A stretch of DNA of 64,000 nucleotides from Sphagnum magellanicum. Its lineage: Eukaryota > Streptophyta > Sphagnopsida > Sphagnales > Sphagnaceae. The notes beneath the pieces are model-generated. The model was not told the DNA's origin. It did not search any database and saw only the letters and a list, made by a program, of their open reading frames with translations. Location: assembly GCA_021904315.1 (NCBI GenBank), contig CM038910.1:12338001-12402000 (forward strand), in the 5' to 3' direction. Positions within the stretch are counted from its first letter, which is position 1. Every line of letters begins with the position of its first letter. Made by a program: the position numbers and the translations under genes. Shown one piece after another: positions 50,381 to 61,600 of this stretch.

Positions 50381-50603
50381 GCAATGTCTGCCACATCCAT
50401 CGGTTCTAGGAAACGACAATGTGTATCAAAAGTTTTTTCCCAGGATACTCATGGAGAGAGTTTTGCATCATAGGTCAATTTGGATGATGATAATTATGAC
50501 TTCTTAACCCCGGTTGACATCTTTCGATCTCAAGCAATAGTTCCACATAATGAATAGGTTTACTCAACAATTTGATTACCTTGTGTGGACACTAAGGTCC
50601 TAA

Positions 50604-50619
50604 GGGGGGGGGGGGGGGG
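50604..50619 (+). other. Polypurine tract of the 2.2-kb element, run of 16 G
   Basis: AA followed by 16 G and ATAA directly before the 3' LTR at 50,624. Its position marks it as the plus-strand primer site. An unbroken G16 is extreme for this role and its exact length may be unreliable in assembly. Confidence 0.7.
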
Positions 50620-50623
50620 ATAA

Positions 50624-51142
50624 TGTTAGGAACATAATGCTTACTAAATAGGGAATAATGTGTAGTTATAGAAGTCTTGGTAAGTACCTTATCGAAACCA
50701 TGTAATTTGTCTGCCGAACTGAGTTAAAACTGAACTAGGGAAAACATGTCATCGAAATTTGGTAGGAACTACTAGGTTTAGTTGTCAACACATTTACCTG
50801 TCGAACTCAAGGACTTGCCACAACGACATAGGCATAACGATATGAAGGTTTGAGGAGGCAGGGGAGGGGAAGGATAAAGATATAAGGGAAGGCAGAGAGT
50901 AGTCGTTACTAAACAATTTAGGACGATGACACTTATGTACTCAGACCTGTGAATAAACACTACATTTTTATTTTGATGATCATGAAGATTTTTTTTGTAT
51001 GAATGTTCCATTTTCTTACAATGCTTATTAATAGTCGTTGCAACATATAACATGTATTTATTGCTCAAGTACTTGGTACTGCATGTAGTTTGGAAGACAA
51101 GAACCTAACAGAACCAATTCACCTCAAAATCATCACTAACAA
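50624..51142 (+). repeat. 3' LTR of the 2.2-kb element
   Basis: Ends TGTTAGG...CTAACA, homologous along its whole length to 48,915-49,441 with many substitutions and short gaps. It is followed by AACGT, the target duplication. Confidence 0.88.
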
Positions 51143-51855
51143 ACGTTTCCAAAAAATGATGGCAACATAAATTAACTTTTGCCCCATAGTGAAAGGTGCA
51201 TAGTTTTCAAGTCCATGTCTTTCACTTGGCTAAGTTTGAAAAACTATGTCTCATAGTCATCACGATTTTTGTTTGAAAATGCCTTCAAGTTTTCTTTATT
51301 TTGAAATACATTACAATGTGTGTACATAATTGTGTGCAACCATATTTTTACACAATTCACATTGCTTCACATAACAATGAAAACGAAAAATTAAAAACAT
51401 AAAACTAACCCTTAAATAGAACAAAATTGGTTCAAGAACCGATTGAACTTGACACAACTCTATCCCCAAAACCACATGTTTCCAATAGTTGCAAAACCAA
51501 GAACCAAGAACTGGTATGAAAAAAAACCCAAAAAACCTTATGTTATAGTTATTTATTTATTTTTTCAAAAAAAAAAAGAAAAAAAGAAAAGAAAAAACAT
51601 TAACCGAAATCCAAGGGTATGGTTAAAAGATGGAACCGGCCAACACATGTAGCTACTAGCCAACCAATCTTGTCACTTCACTAGGGGATGGTGCTATAAA
51701 CTACATTTGATCTTCTCCTACCTAAAACCCTTGCTCCAAATTGTTTACCAACTTGAATTCCTATTCATCTGAATTCCATACATGATTTCATACACTGTAA
51801 TTGTGTTGGTTGTATAATGATTGCATGCTGGTGTGAAATGAACTATAGGAAATAG
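51143..51855. other. Spacer, no gene seen
   Basis: AT-rich sequence with an A/G-rich stretch (about 51,565-51,600). No open frame with a domain. Confidence 0.5.
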
Positions 51856-51859
51856 GTGT

Positions 51860-52300
51860 TAGTCCTTGTGCTTTGTAGACTTGTTTGTTGAATGTTCATT
51901 CATAGGTGTTTCTGTTTGAACCAATACCACTAGGTATTGCCTGGTATTCCATCTTAGAATGGTGTATCCCGTGTTTATGTTAGCTTTGCAACCTTCATCT
52001 TTAGTTGTTGTAGGCTTATGGACAGTCCACATTCTTGCATGTCTAAGGTTCACTTGATCACTACAACATCCTCTTCTTTTGTAAGCACACCTTTTGGCCC
52101 CATCTTCCTAGATCTAGTTTTTCCATTTAGGTGGTTAGTAGTGGAATTCATTGGGATGTTCCATGACTTGCTGGCCCTCCTTAGGGAATGTGTCGCTCTC
52201 TCAACAACGTCCATTGTTGCTTCTAACGCTTCATTTGTCCACATGACTATTTTAGTTTTGGAGGCATTCCACTTAGCTGTGGTGTTAATCTTTTGCTTTG
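51860..52300 (-). pseudogene. Pogo-like (HTH/CENP-B type) transposase N-terminus
   Basis: The minus strand reads MWTNEALEATMDVVERATHS, then LRRASKSWNIPMNSTTNHLN, then GKTRSRKMGPKGVLTKEEDV (52,244-52,065). In the next frame part follow TLDMQECGLSISLQQLKMKV and a WYWF-containing end. This is the psq-type helix-turn-helix (W..EALE.A......S.R.A...W.IP), then the GP..LT..EE start of a CENP-B-type DNA-binding domain, as in pogo/Tigger transposases. Stops and a shift follow and no DDE domain remains. It is a 5' fragment of a dead element. Confidence 0.6.
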
Positions 52301-53810
52301 TGGGTTAAGAGTAGGGGGAAAATTTTCTTTGTTAGCTGCAAGGTTTGCTGCTTGCAAATCCAACATGCTATTCTATTTCCTACGAGGGATTATCAAGTTC
52401 ATGATTGCTTATTTCTTACTAGTCCCAACCTCTAACAACCTGGTGGAATGCGTTTTGGCCTCATTAATGGTAGTATGCCATTTTCTTCCCTATAAACTAC
52501 CCAAAAATCCAAAAAGTGTAATAAATCTGGAAATTTTGCTATAACATGTTCAAAGATTTCTATAGTAGAGTATAATAACTTATAATTTTTTTCAAAATCA
52601 TCCCAATCTAAATTAACATCTTTTATTGCTACACATGTAGTGGGGAAAAATGTGTAAGAACGATTGATATGACTTAGTTGATCTCTAGCTTTCTTTAAGC
52701 TCTTTGATGTAACATTTCGAGTTATGGATTTTTGGATCCAACGGTAATCCAAATATTTTTGGAACCTTTGATTGTAAATTTGGTCTACAATTTGAACTTA
52801 TATGTTTGATGTTAATTTCTCTTCTACATGCTCTACTTTCACCTTTTGCAAATCTACTTTTGAACTTAGTTTTTGGTCTTCTACTTTTTCTTTGAAACTT
52901 GTTTTTTACAAGTGAACTTTCAAACTTGGATCATTGTTATTTACATGTTCTATTGTCATTGGTAGATCAAAATTCTTCACCACTACAACATTAGGACCTA
53001 GGAAATCTAAGCAAAGTTGGAATTGTTTTCCTACCCTAGCTCATAGAGAGGACACACTTGGAGCTTAGATTAAAAGTAGAAAATGATGTAGCCTACTCAT
53101 TTGATGTAAGCTTTATTGTAGTTTAAACTTTGATTTCTGCCTTTTTTATTTTTGGAGGGAATGTTCAATTTTTATGCATAATAGGAATCTTTGGGGACTC
53201 TCCTTTGAGGTTAATAAATGTGGTGCCTTAAAGGATTCAAAGAAAGGATGTCCTTTGCTGATCCTTATGCATTGTATCCTTTTTAGGTTTATGGTTTTAA
53301 TGAGCAATTTCATGGCCTTTAATGTGAGCCTAAACCCTCGTAACCAAACAATCAATTTTTTATTTGCATTTTAATTATGTTTGTTCTCTGAAAAACAATT
53401 AAACCAACCCTTAAACCCACCCAAGTATGTGCATTACAATGGGCTAGTCTTTTACCATAACCAAACATGACTACACATACAATGTGTTAATCCTTTCCCA
53501 TAACCAAACATGACTACATATGACATTGTGCTTTTTTTAATGTTATTGCTTTTTCCCATGCCCATAACCACACAAAAAAAAAGGGATTTCATTTGAATTA
53601 TATGAAAAGACTGAACATATTTTTTCAAGACTGGGTGTTCAATCATAGGGTTTCATTCAACCACTTGCACAAAGGACTTTGTCCATTCACCGGCGCTGGT
53701 TTGCACAAGAGGGGTGTTCGGTTACGGGTGATGACCGGTGGGGGGCATGCTTACCCTACTTACTTCTACTGAGGTTTTTCAAGACCTGATTTTGTTACAC
53801 CGCTGTCTAG
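52301..53810. other. Spacer with an unrecognised minus-strand frame
   Basis: A minus-strand open frame at 52,432-52,752 (106 codons, with KDVNLDWDDFEKNYKLLYST) looks coding but I do not recognise it; it may belong to the transposon next door. A CCATAACCAAACATGACTAC word is repeated at 53,455 and 53,498 (43-bp period). The rest shows nothing. Confidence 0.4.
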
Positions 53811-54015
53811 CCACGGCAGCCGTGGGATCCAACATCCAACGACAACGGATTTTATTCCATAGCAGCCGTAGGATCCAACCCAACGACACCCGATTCTACG
53901 CCACAGCAGCCGTACGATCCAATATCCGACAAACAAATGACTCTATGCCACAGCAGCCGCGGGATCAACATTAACAACAACGATTTTCTTATGCTACAGC
54001 AGCCGTACGATCAGG
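53811..54015 (+). promoter_or_regulatory. Five-copy 46-bp repeat upstream of histone H4
   Basis: A core of form C(C/T)AC(A/G)GCAGCCGT(A/G)(C/G)GATCCAAC recurs at 53,811, 53,857, 53,901, 53,948 and 53,994, spaced 46, 44, 47 and 46 bp. The first spacer holds CATCCAACG (53,833-53,841), identical to the nonamer described in wheat histone H3/H4 promoters. Other spacers have CCCAACG, TATCCGAC and AACAACG. The CCGCGGGATC in copy four resembles the plant histone octamer CGCGGATC with one extra G. The array lies 265-470 bp before the H4 ATG, so it is probably its proliferation-dependent control region. That role is inference. Confidence 0.7.
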
Positions 54016-54161
54016 CAAACAACGACAGAAATCTGCCTGGCTTCCTTGACAAGCATGGGAGCCGTCCATGGAGGAACATGAGGTAGAATCGACGGTCCAG
54101 ATCCCCAGTTCACACGGATCGATCTTCGAAGAAAGGAAAAACACTGTGAAGCGATTCTTAG

Positions 54162-54590
<429 letters not shown>

Positions 54591-55550
54591 AGATTGTGAG
54601 TGGAGGCGAGGAGGCTCTGTTGCCCTCCTTTCACCAAAAAAGCAAAATGGTGTTCTTTAACACCACCTTTTATCGGGAAGATTGAAGCTCTGATGTTGTT
54701 TTTTTATAGGCTGCTAGTGGCTGTTGGTCTGGCATGTCTTCGCTGAGCGTGCCGTTCTTTGTCTATGAGTGGTGCATGTTTGATGTTGTTACTCGTCGTG
54801 GTTTGGGTCGAGGTTGGTGATGGCACTGGCGGCGGTCTAGAACGAGGCTGAGGAGCAGTTAGGGAGCATCACGTGCTTATGCAGGGTAAAATACCGTGCA
54901 TATAATATGCATTTGGAATATCATATAGTATGTTTTCTGGGAACTATATGTGGTTTGGTGTCTCGTTGTGGTTGGTAGATTAGCACACTTGCTGTTCTGA
55001 TGTGGGTTGCACGCCTTGTTCTTTGATCATGGTCCCCTCTCTGAAGATGTTGAGGTTGAACCAACTCGTGCACATAAATTAAGCTCGCTCTTGTCAATTC
55101 GTGTTGCTCCTTGCTATTTCCTAACTGCTGAGCTCAATTTTCTCTGGGCATCTGGTTGCTTTATGCCAGGGTTCATATCTGGATCCGAGTCAGTTCTATT
55201 CTCATGCCTATGTTCCAGGTGGTCCAGGATTACATACTCTGTTACCATACCCTCCATAGTGGTTTGATAAGAGGAGGTTTTCCTCCAAATCTTTTATAAT
55301 TGACAAGTGTGGTTCAAGAAATTTTGTGCAAAATCTGCGTCATGTATTTCAATGGTGTACTTGGACTCTAGCTTTTGCTTCAACCAAGTAGTGATATTAC
55401 TGAGCTGGACACAGCAATTTTTCCTAATTGCTTTACATGTGCTCTCTGGCAAAAGGTTTTACAACTTGGCTCAGTGTGGCCTAAACCTGAAAAACCTGAA
55501 TCTGAAAAACTCCTCTAAACTTCCATTATGCTAAAACTTGGGTCACCTAC
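54591..55550. other. H4 3' flank and spacer
   Basis: Balanced base composition falling to AT-rich. The open frames at 55,007-55,267 and 55,307-55,534 have no domain. I see no clear polyadenylation signal or further gene. Confidence 0.5.
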
Positions 55551-55558
55551 TGCCGGTG

Positions 55559-57501
55559 TCATCCTGCATGGCCTAGTGGTGAATTGAACCCACAATCACT
55601 TGAAAAGGTAGCTTTCTTTCTCAACTCCAATTGGCAGGATTCTACAAATGATACATCATAATGTCTATTGAGAATGCTATGTGCAAATAAATCCATCGAG
55701 TCATAGAAATACAGCATCTGAGGGAATAGAAAAACTTGAGATCCCAGGCCCAAGAAAACATAGAAAAAGTACTGGTTTGAACCATGGCAAATCACACGCA
55801 ACAACTGAACTTTGAAGCAACATAATGATTTTTACAAACAAACACAAACTAATTATATGCATTTATTCAGATATGCAATCTGAAGGGATAAATCACACAG
55901 TAAACTGAAGATGAAGGTTAAAAATTCACACATCTTGCTCTCTTATTTTTGATTGGACCCAACAAGGTAATAGACCTGATAATATAGGAAGGAACTCTGT
56001 GAGGGTAAGATGATGTGATTTACATCTAACTGTAGGACCCTGCCTGTATTGTCAGTGCTTGGACAACTGATCAAAGAGAACCCCACCTGTCCCTTTAAGT
56101 GATTCAAACCTCAAGAACTTGGCGTTCCACTGTTCGGCCATCAGTTGCAGCTAGACCTCCCATGTATGCCTTCACAATCAATTTCTGTTTTCCCTGCCCT
56201 GGTCTCCCACTCACCAATATAGACTGGCTCTGTTTCTCATTGATCATTGCCCTACAACATGACACTGCAATTGAACTTTGAGCAGAAGCAACAATTTTGA
56301 TCTGCCACAAAAGCGTACATAATCAACCAAGTTTGAGCAATCTGACAAGTCTGAGAACCACTGAAGCTAAGATAAATAATCTAACATACATTATGAGCAA
56401 AAAAGAATATAATGGTTGCAAACAGTTCCAAAAACGTTTACCTGTAAGCAGAATCAGCAACTGCAAAAAACATGGGGCTTAATTCTCCTAAGGGCAACCC
56501 CCTATATTTCTCCATCATACAAATGTGGAAGCTTTGCAAATGGGTTCACAGCAATGAAAATGTTGCCAGTATATATCTGAGAAGCAAAACTTCACAATTA
56601 GAATTATATACTGGCAACATTTTGAATATATAGGTTTGAACCAATATATTGCCAGTATATTGGTTCACAGCAACCAATATGTTGCCAGTATATGTGCCAG
56701 AAATCTCTGCAAGTGGCTTGACAAAAAGTGCTCATAGATGACTAACATAGATCAAACTTATACTAATAATGGATGATGCAGATATCTTCATAAGCATTGA
56801 GAAGTTTTCCCTACTTGAAGTTCAGGTCAATCTTAATACAACTGGGGGATGGCCAGGTAATAAGGTCATAGAGATTTCAGATCCAACAACATATCATCAA
56901 AAGCAAAAAGAGGAGACTCAAACCTCAAAAACACAGAACAAACTGAGGAGCAGATTGAACAACACTGACAGCATGTTAGTCATCATCAGTGGCAATATGT
57001 ATGGTGGTGTACTAATTCATAGTGCATGTAGGGAATATTACTGGACTCAATTTTCACAAGCAGTACAGTACATGGGTCTAGATTGCACAACAGATCTGTT
57101 GGCAATGAAATCCACATATTCTGTGAATCTTCATAAATTGCTGCTTGTGCCAAAAACAGGTCATCTACCTCAATTTCAAAACCACAACATTGGCACATGT
57201 TGAAGACAATCTTCTTCCTCCCATAGCAAATCAGCTGACTGACACTTTCAGCACTCTCCCTCTTCTGAGAAGTATCACTCAGATCACATATGGCAATGTT
57301 TTTACGATGGCTGATGATATGGGTACTGACAACAGTCTGCATGCCAACAGTTTCTGCATCAAAATGTAGATGGAAGAAGGCAACTAACTTGCCACATTGC
57401 CTTTGAAGGTCTGATGATGGTCCGAGCTCCAACTTCCTTGCCATCACTGTGAAGAACCTCAGCTTCCACCCAAGGCATACAACAAAGAGATGTACAATCA
57501 A
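55559..57501 (-). other. Possible minus-strand gene, unrecognised exons
   Basis: Several minus-strand segments look like exons. One frame at about 57,480-57,395 reads PWVEAEVLHSDGKEVGARTI and runs to a GTTAGT donor. A long open piece at 57,350-57,000 includes CQCCGFEIEVDDLFLAQAAI and SLPTDLLCNLDPCTVLLVKI. A piece at about 56,290-56,205 (IKIVASAQSSIAVSCCRAMI) has a CAG acceptor and a GTGAGT donor. An end piece lies at 55,804-55,559. Composition and splice signals suggest a real gene or recent pseudogene between H4 and the kinase, but I recognise no domain and could not join the pieces reliably. A plus-strand frame at 56,769-57,203 overlaps it and is probably its shadow. Confidence 0.35.
56557..56623. 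repeat. Perfect 19-bp inverted repeat (hairpin)
   Basis: Arms at 56,557-56,575 (AAAATGTTGCCAGTATATA) and 56,605-56,623 are exact reverse complements with a 29-bp loop. A second palindrome follows at 56,641-56,663, with CCAATATA and TATATTGG around TTGCCAG, and another GTTGCCAG at 56,681. The shared GTTGCCAG word points to a small repeat family or MITE lying in an intron-like stretch. Confidence 0.75.
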
Positions 57502-57615
57502 ATCATCTTTAAATTAAGGAATGTGAAATGATTTACACAAGTATGACACTAGAAACTTTGCAGGTAAAATCTGCAAGTATTACATACCTTCACTCAATCA
57601 CAACCCTTCACCCCA

Positions 57616-57670
57616 ATTTGCATGTCTTTTGTGTGCAAATAATTGGGCCCCATACAAAAGACATGCAAAT
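57616..57670. repeat. 20-bp inverted repeat with 15-bp loop
   Basis: ATTTGCATGTCTTTTGTGTG (57,616-57,635) pairs with 57,651-57,670 with a single mismatch across a 15-bp loop. It lies upstream (on the minus strand) of the unrecognised exons and downstream of the kinase gene. It may be a tiny transposon relic or a structured RNA element. Confidence 0.7.
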
Positions 57671-58651
57671 ATTACAAATAAACTCTTCCTTCAATGACAA
57701 CATTAATCTGATAGTTCACTCAAGACAATTGAGGGCACTGATCCCAACAATCTCATTCATCTAAAGGATTTTTGTTTACACCTAGGCACAAGCCTGTAAA
57801 AGCCTGTTCTGGCATTATACTGTTGGTTAACTAAGATTACTCCTCAAAACAATTCAAACCACAAATTCTACCAATCTCATTGGCCAGAAGATTTTTCTTT
57901 GTAAGCACAGGCCTACTCCAAGGGCAATCCATACTTCTGTGCCTTTTTTATACTGATACTATAGCCCTTGTCTATAGAGGCAGAATTAAAACTATTCAAG
58001 AAGTATTCTTTTCCAGCAAATTTCTGTATTTAGAACATATGATAACTGTCAGCATTTGACAGCATCCAGGATGATTCTTCCATCAAGAAGAACCTGCCAT
58101 CTCCCCAACAAAAAAATTCTTAGTGTCACAATTTCAGAAACCTAACAGTTTCCCGTTCCAGTGTTGACACATGGCACAGAGAATACAAGTCGAATATGAT
58201 ACAATGGTCAAAAGATAGTTACAGTTGGTCGATTTCTCCATGTCTGAAGAACCTCCTGCCTAAGCTACTCCCTCAGTTCATTTGCAAGGGATTCGCTGGT
58301 TGAGAAGTACTTCACATGATTTAAAAGAGAGACAAATAGCACAAAATGGCTCTATTGACCTCTTTTAGACCTCATAAACTTGCAGCTTTTCCTGTTGTCT
58401 TTCATTCTCCAGCACCTGACCTCCACCAAGCTCAGAAAGGTCAATAGTGCAGCCAACTCTTCAAAGACAGTTGCTCAAGACCCCACAATGTGCTGTCATG
58501 GGTGAATTGGACAAAAGGTTCCCTCCTTTGCCCCCTCATTAAAAAACAAGGTAATGTAGAACCCTTTGCCAATGCCTTTACAATATGCTGCCTGAGAGGG
58601 AAGAACTGATGTCCAGAATTTGAACAATGGACATAATGACATTATGAGAGA

Positions 58652-61600
58652 CTATAGACAGTAAGATGACATTTGCTGACTGAAGTCTACCACCTTAATA
58701 GAGTTCCTGCTCAGTAATTGTGAGCCATCTGGTCCCAATAAACCTCCAGAACTGGGCAACAGCTGCCTCGGTCCCCGTAAGTTATCCTTTGTCCTCTGCA
58801 CATACTCAAAAAACTCTGCCACTTGTTTCGCATACCTTCAAAGCCAAGTTGGATGGTGTTATTTCAAGAACTGTAGTGAAATTGAAAGCATGACTCACTT
58901 CCAAACACAGTTGCAAATAACAGTGACTTTCCACAAGGGGTTACAAGTTTTTTCAATAGTGAGGTACACATTAGAATACTATGAACTCCAGGGGGCCCTG
59001 TTTTTGCAGGAGGTCAGTGGTTCACAGAGAAAAAAATGGGCTACACTGGGTTCCATACAAGCATTCACAGAAGTTGCTCTGGGAAGAAAGGGAGGCCTCA
59101 TACTTACTCTGCTTTAGCTTCAATGTCATGGCTAAAATCAATATTGGCATCACAGTCAAGCATCAGGGCTGGCACCTGCAACCAGAACATGGGCAAGAAT
59201 AGTTAACAAAGTAGCAGCCCAAAGGGCCCTGGAATGCAGATGATCCAAATACATACTGGCCAACAGCAAGCTGCCTAATATTCTTGTGCTAAGAAAAATG
59301 AGCTGGAAGTGAGAGTCAGCGAAATCAAGGACATGATTCAGGGGCTGGCAAGACTGACCTTTTGGATACATGAGTGAACATGATCACCCTCCAGATAAAA
59401 CACACGATCATGAATCCGCGTTGACATTGGCTCTCGCAAGGCGGGACTGACTGAGAGTACTCCTGCACTGCGTGGGTTTGCAGGGAGGAGCCACTGTTCA
59501 TGCTTTTCATGAAGGCCCCGCAGATACTCCAAACTCACCCCTTGTTCCTCAGGTCTGCAGAGAGGGATAGCAATTAAATAGCATGAAGAAACCCATGCCT
59601 CTCAGCAGGATATGATACTTCATTGTTGAGTCAATAGCTTTTGCAGTTATTATTGGCAAGATGGGACCAATCTGATGACAAACCCTTTATTTTAGTGGCT
59701 ATGTTCCACTTTTTCAAGCAAGTAGTCACAAAGCTATTTGAGAGATTTGAGAAGTGCTGTTTGCTGACAGCTTACCTCTTGCGTGACTGCAGCCGTTGGA
59801 GGCAAGTGTCAGGACTGGCTCGCAGATAGATGAATGCATCTGGAACCAAACCTGGAAGCTCTGAAACAACGGGATTGAACCATGAATCATAGATGCTAAT
59901 TTCCATCTCACTCATCCACTTTGCCTCATGTACTGCTCGCACAAACACCTGTAACAATTAACACAATCAAAAGGACACTAAAAAGACTTACAAAACATCT
60001 ATAGTTCCCCACCCACAACTGCGCTTATGCACCTGTTCTGTCAATATAGCACAGGATCATAAGAAATGCATTCAGGATGGTTGAATAGAGGGCAAGGGAT
60101 CTGCATGCCCTCTTCCTCTAGCATGAGATGAGACTATGATAGGATGCGGCCACCTGTGTGCACCTTAAAACACCTCCTAGATGTGGACTGAATTGTTACT
60201 TGCTCTTTTGACCTCAAATTTTCAGAAAATTGGTACTCATTCATATTATATTCAAATTCATTCTGCTATGAAAGCCTTGGATAAATTCACTTTCCCTTGA
60301 AAGTGTACATCTTCAAAAAACCCCCTAGATGTCCATCCATGGTTGAGGATACCCTATCCATTGGAGGTAAGCTTTTGAAAAACAGGTCCAAGGAGAAGAT
60401 TCTGTTAGATACACACCATGCGGTCACTGAAGACACTGCGCTCCATCAAGCGCAAGGGTTTCACCCCATTTGCAGATTCACGCTCCTGCATGAGACGTGT
60501 AACAAAGACATAGTTCTGGAATGTGTAGGCATATCGCTCAGGCTCTGCATAAAAAGACTCCAGGATATTGTGATGCTCTTTCCCCACATCTTGCCACTTT
60601 GCAACTGGCTCAGGAACAATCTGTGTACCAATTCTACAGAATGAGCAGGTGGCATAACCATTTCAAACACAATCTGCCAGCTACTACTTATGTTCACCTC
60701 TTCTTATATAGATGAAAACATTGATAATGAAAAGATCACCATACCTCAACCAGGTCCTGAAGCTCAATGGTTTCACTTGCAATTTTCTGCAGAAATGTCG
60801 ACTTTCCAACACTGATGTTGCCTTCCACACAGAAAGTGAGGCGCTTCTTGACAGGAGGGCAATCTTCTTTAGGACCCAGCTCTGCATCAACAGTGTGTTT
60901 GATGAAGTTGGTGATACTTTCAGCATGATTCTTGTGCAATATGCCCACTGAGCTCCGCAAATATTCTACCATCTTCTCCGAGCCATCTTGACGAAACTGC
61001 AAAAAAGTGATACCTTGAGCCATCTTCTGAGCCATCACCATAAGGTTCTCTCTCAACAGTATCAGCAAAATGACTTATAACATGCTATGTTAGTAATGTC
61101 CTTTCCTCTTGAATTCCCAAGGAACTCATGCCCAGAAAGTAAAGTGCAAATCAAGAAACAAGGATGTAGCTGGACGATCACCAGTGACTGTATGTTTCTT
61201 GAGCATTAGGCTCTGCTTGAACTCCCCTACAACATTGGAAATGACCCTTAATGATACATCCTTGAAATGAAAGACTTGCAAATGAAGGAAGGACCATGTG
61301 TTAAATCATATTCTTGAATTGCATCCAGGCTATGGACTGGTGGCATATGGAGAATTTCTTAGACCAAAATATTGGGCGAAGGCTTTCAGAAATTGCTTCC
61401 ATTATAGCAAAGGAAACTCTGGCAATAATGCTCAGCCAAATATGCAGCACTATAAATAATTTGATAAGAGCACCTTATCAAGGTAGAGCTGCTTGAGCTT
61501 GGCCAGCTTGGCAATCCCTTTAGCCACCAACTTCTCCATATTCCGGGGTCCAATTCCAGGAACTGTTAGAAGGTCAGGCGAAGGAATGGCCACATTTCGT

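Larger units (their letters stand above)
48915..51142 (+). mobile_element. Small non-autonomous LTR retroelement, 2228 bp
   Basis: Two LTRs of 527 bp (48,915-49,441) and 519 bp (50,624-51,142) share ends TGTT(G/A)GG...CACTAACA. They are flanked by AATGT and AACGT, a 5-bp duplication with one C/T change. The 1.18-kb interior starts TTTGGTGATCAG (a possible degenerate primer site) and ends with a purine tract of 16 G. No protease, integrase or reverse transcriptase is present. The interior has a plus-strand frame of coding character broken by stops (about 50,000-50,380). By eye the LTRs differ far more than the copia pair, so this insertion is older. The orientation is inferred from the purine tract. 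Confidence 0.88.

Noticed and set aside
50604..50619. Run of 16 G as an assembly artefact
   Set aside because: Its position exactly before the 3' LTR fits a polypurine tract, so it is probably real, though its length may be imprecise.
56769..57203. 144-codon plus-strand frame as a gene
   Set aside because: The opposite strand has better coding character and splice signals here. The plus frame has no domain, though this is not certain.
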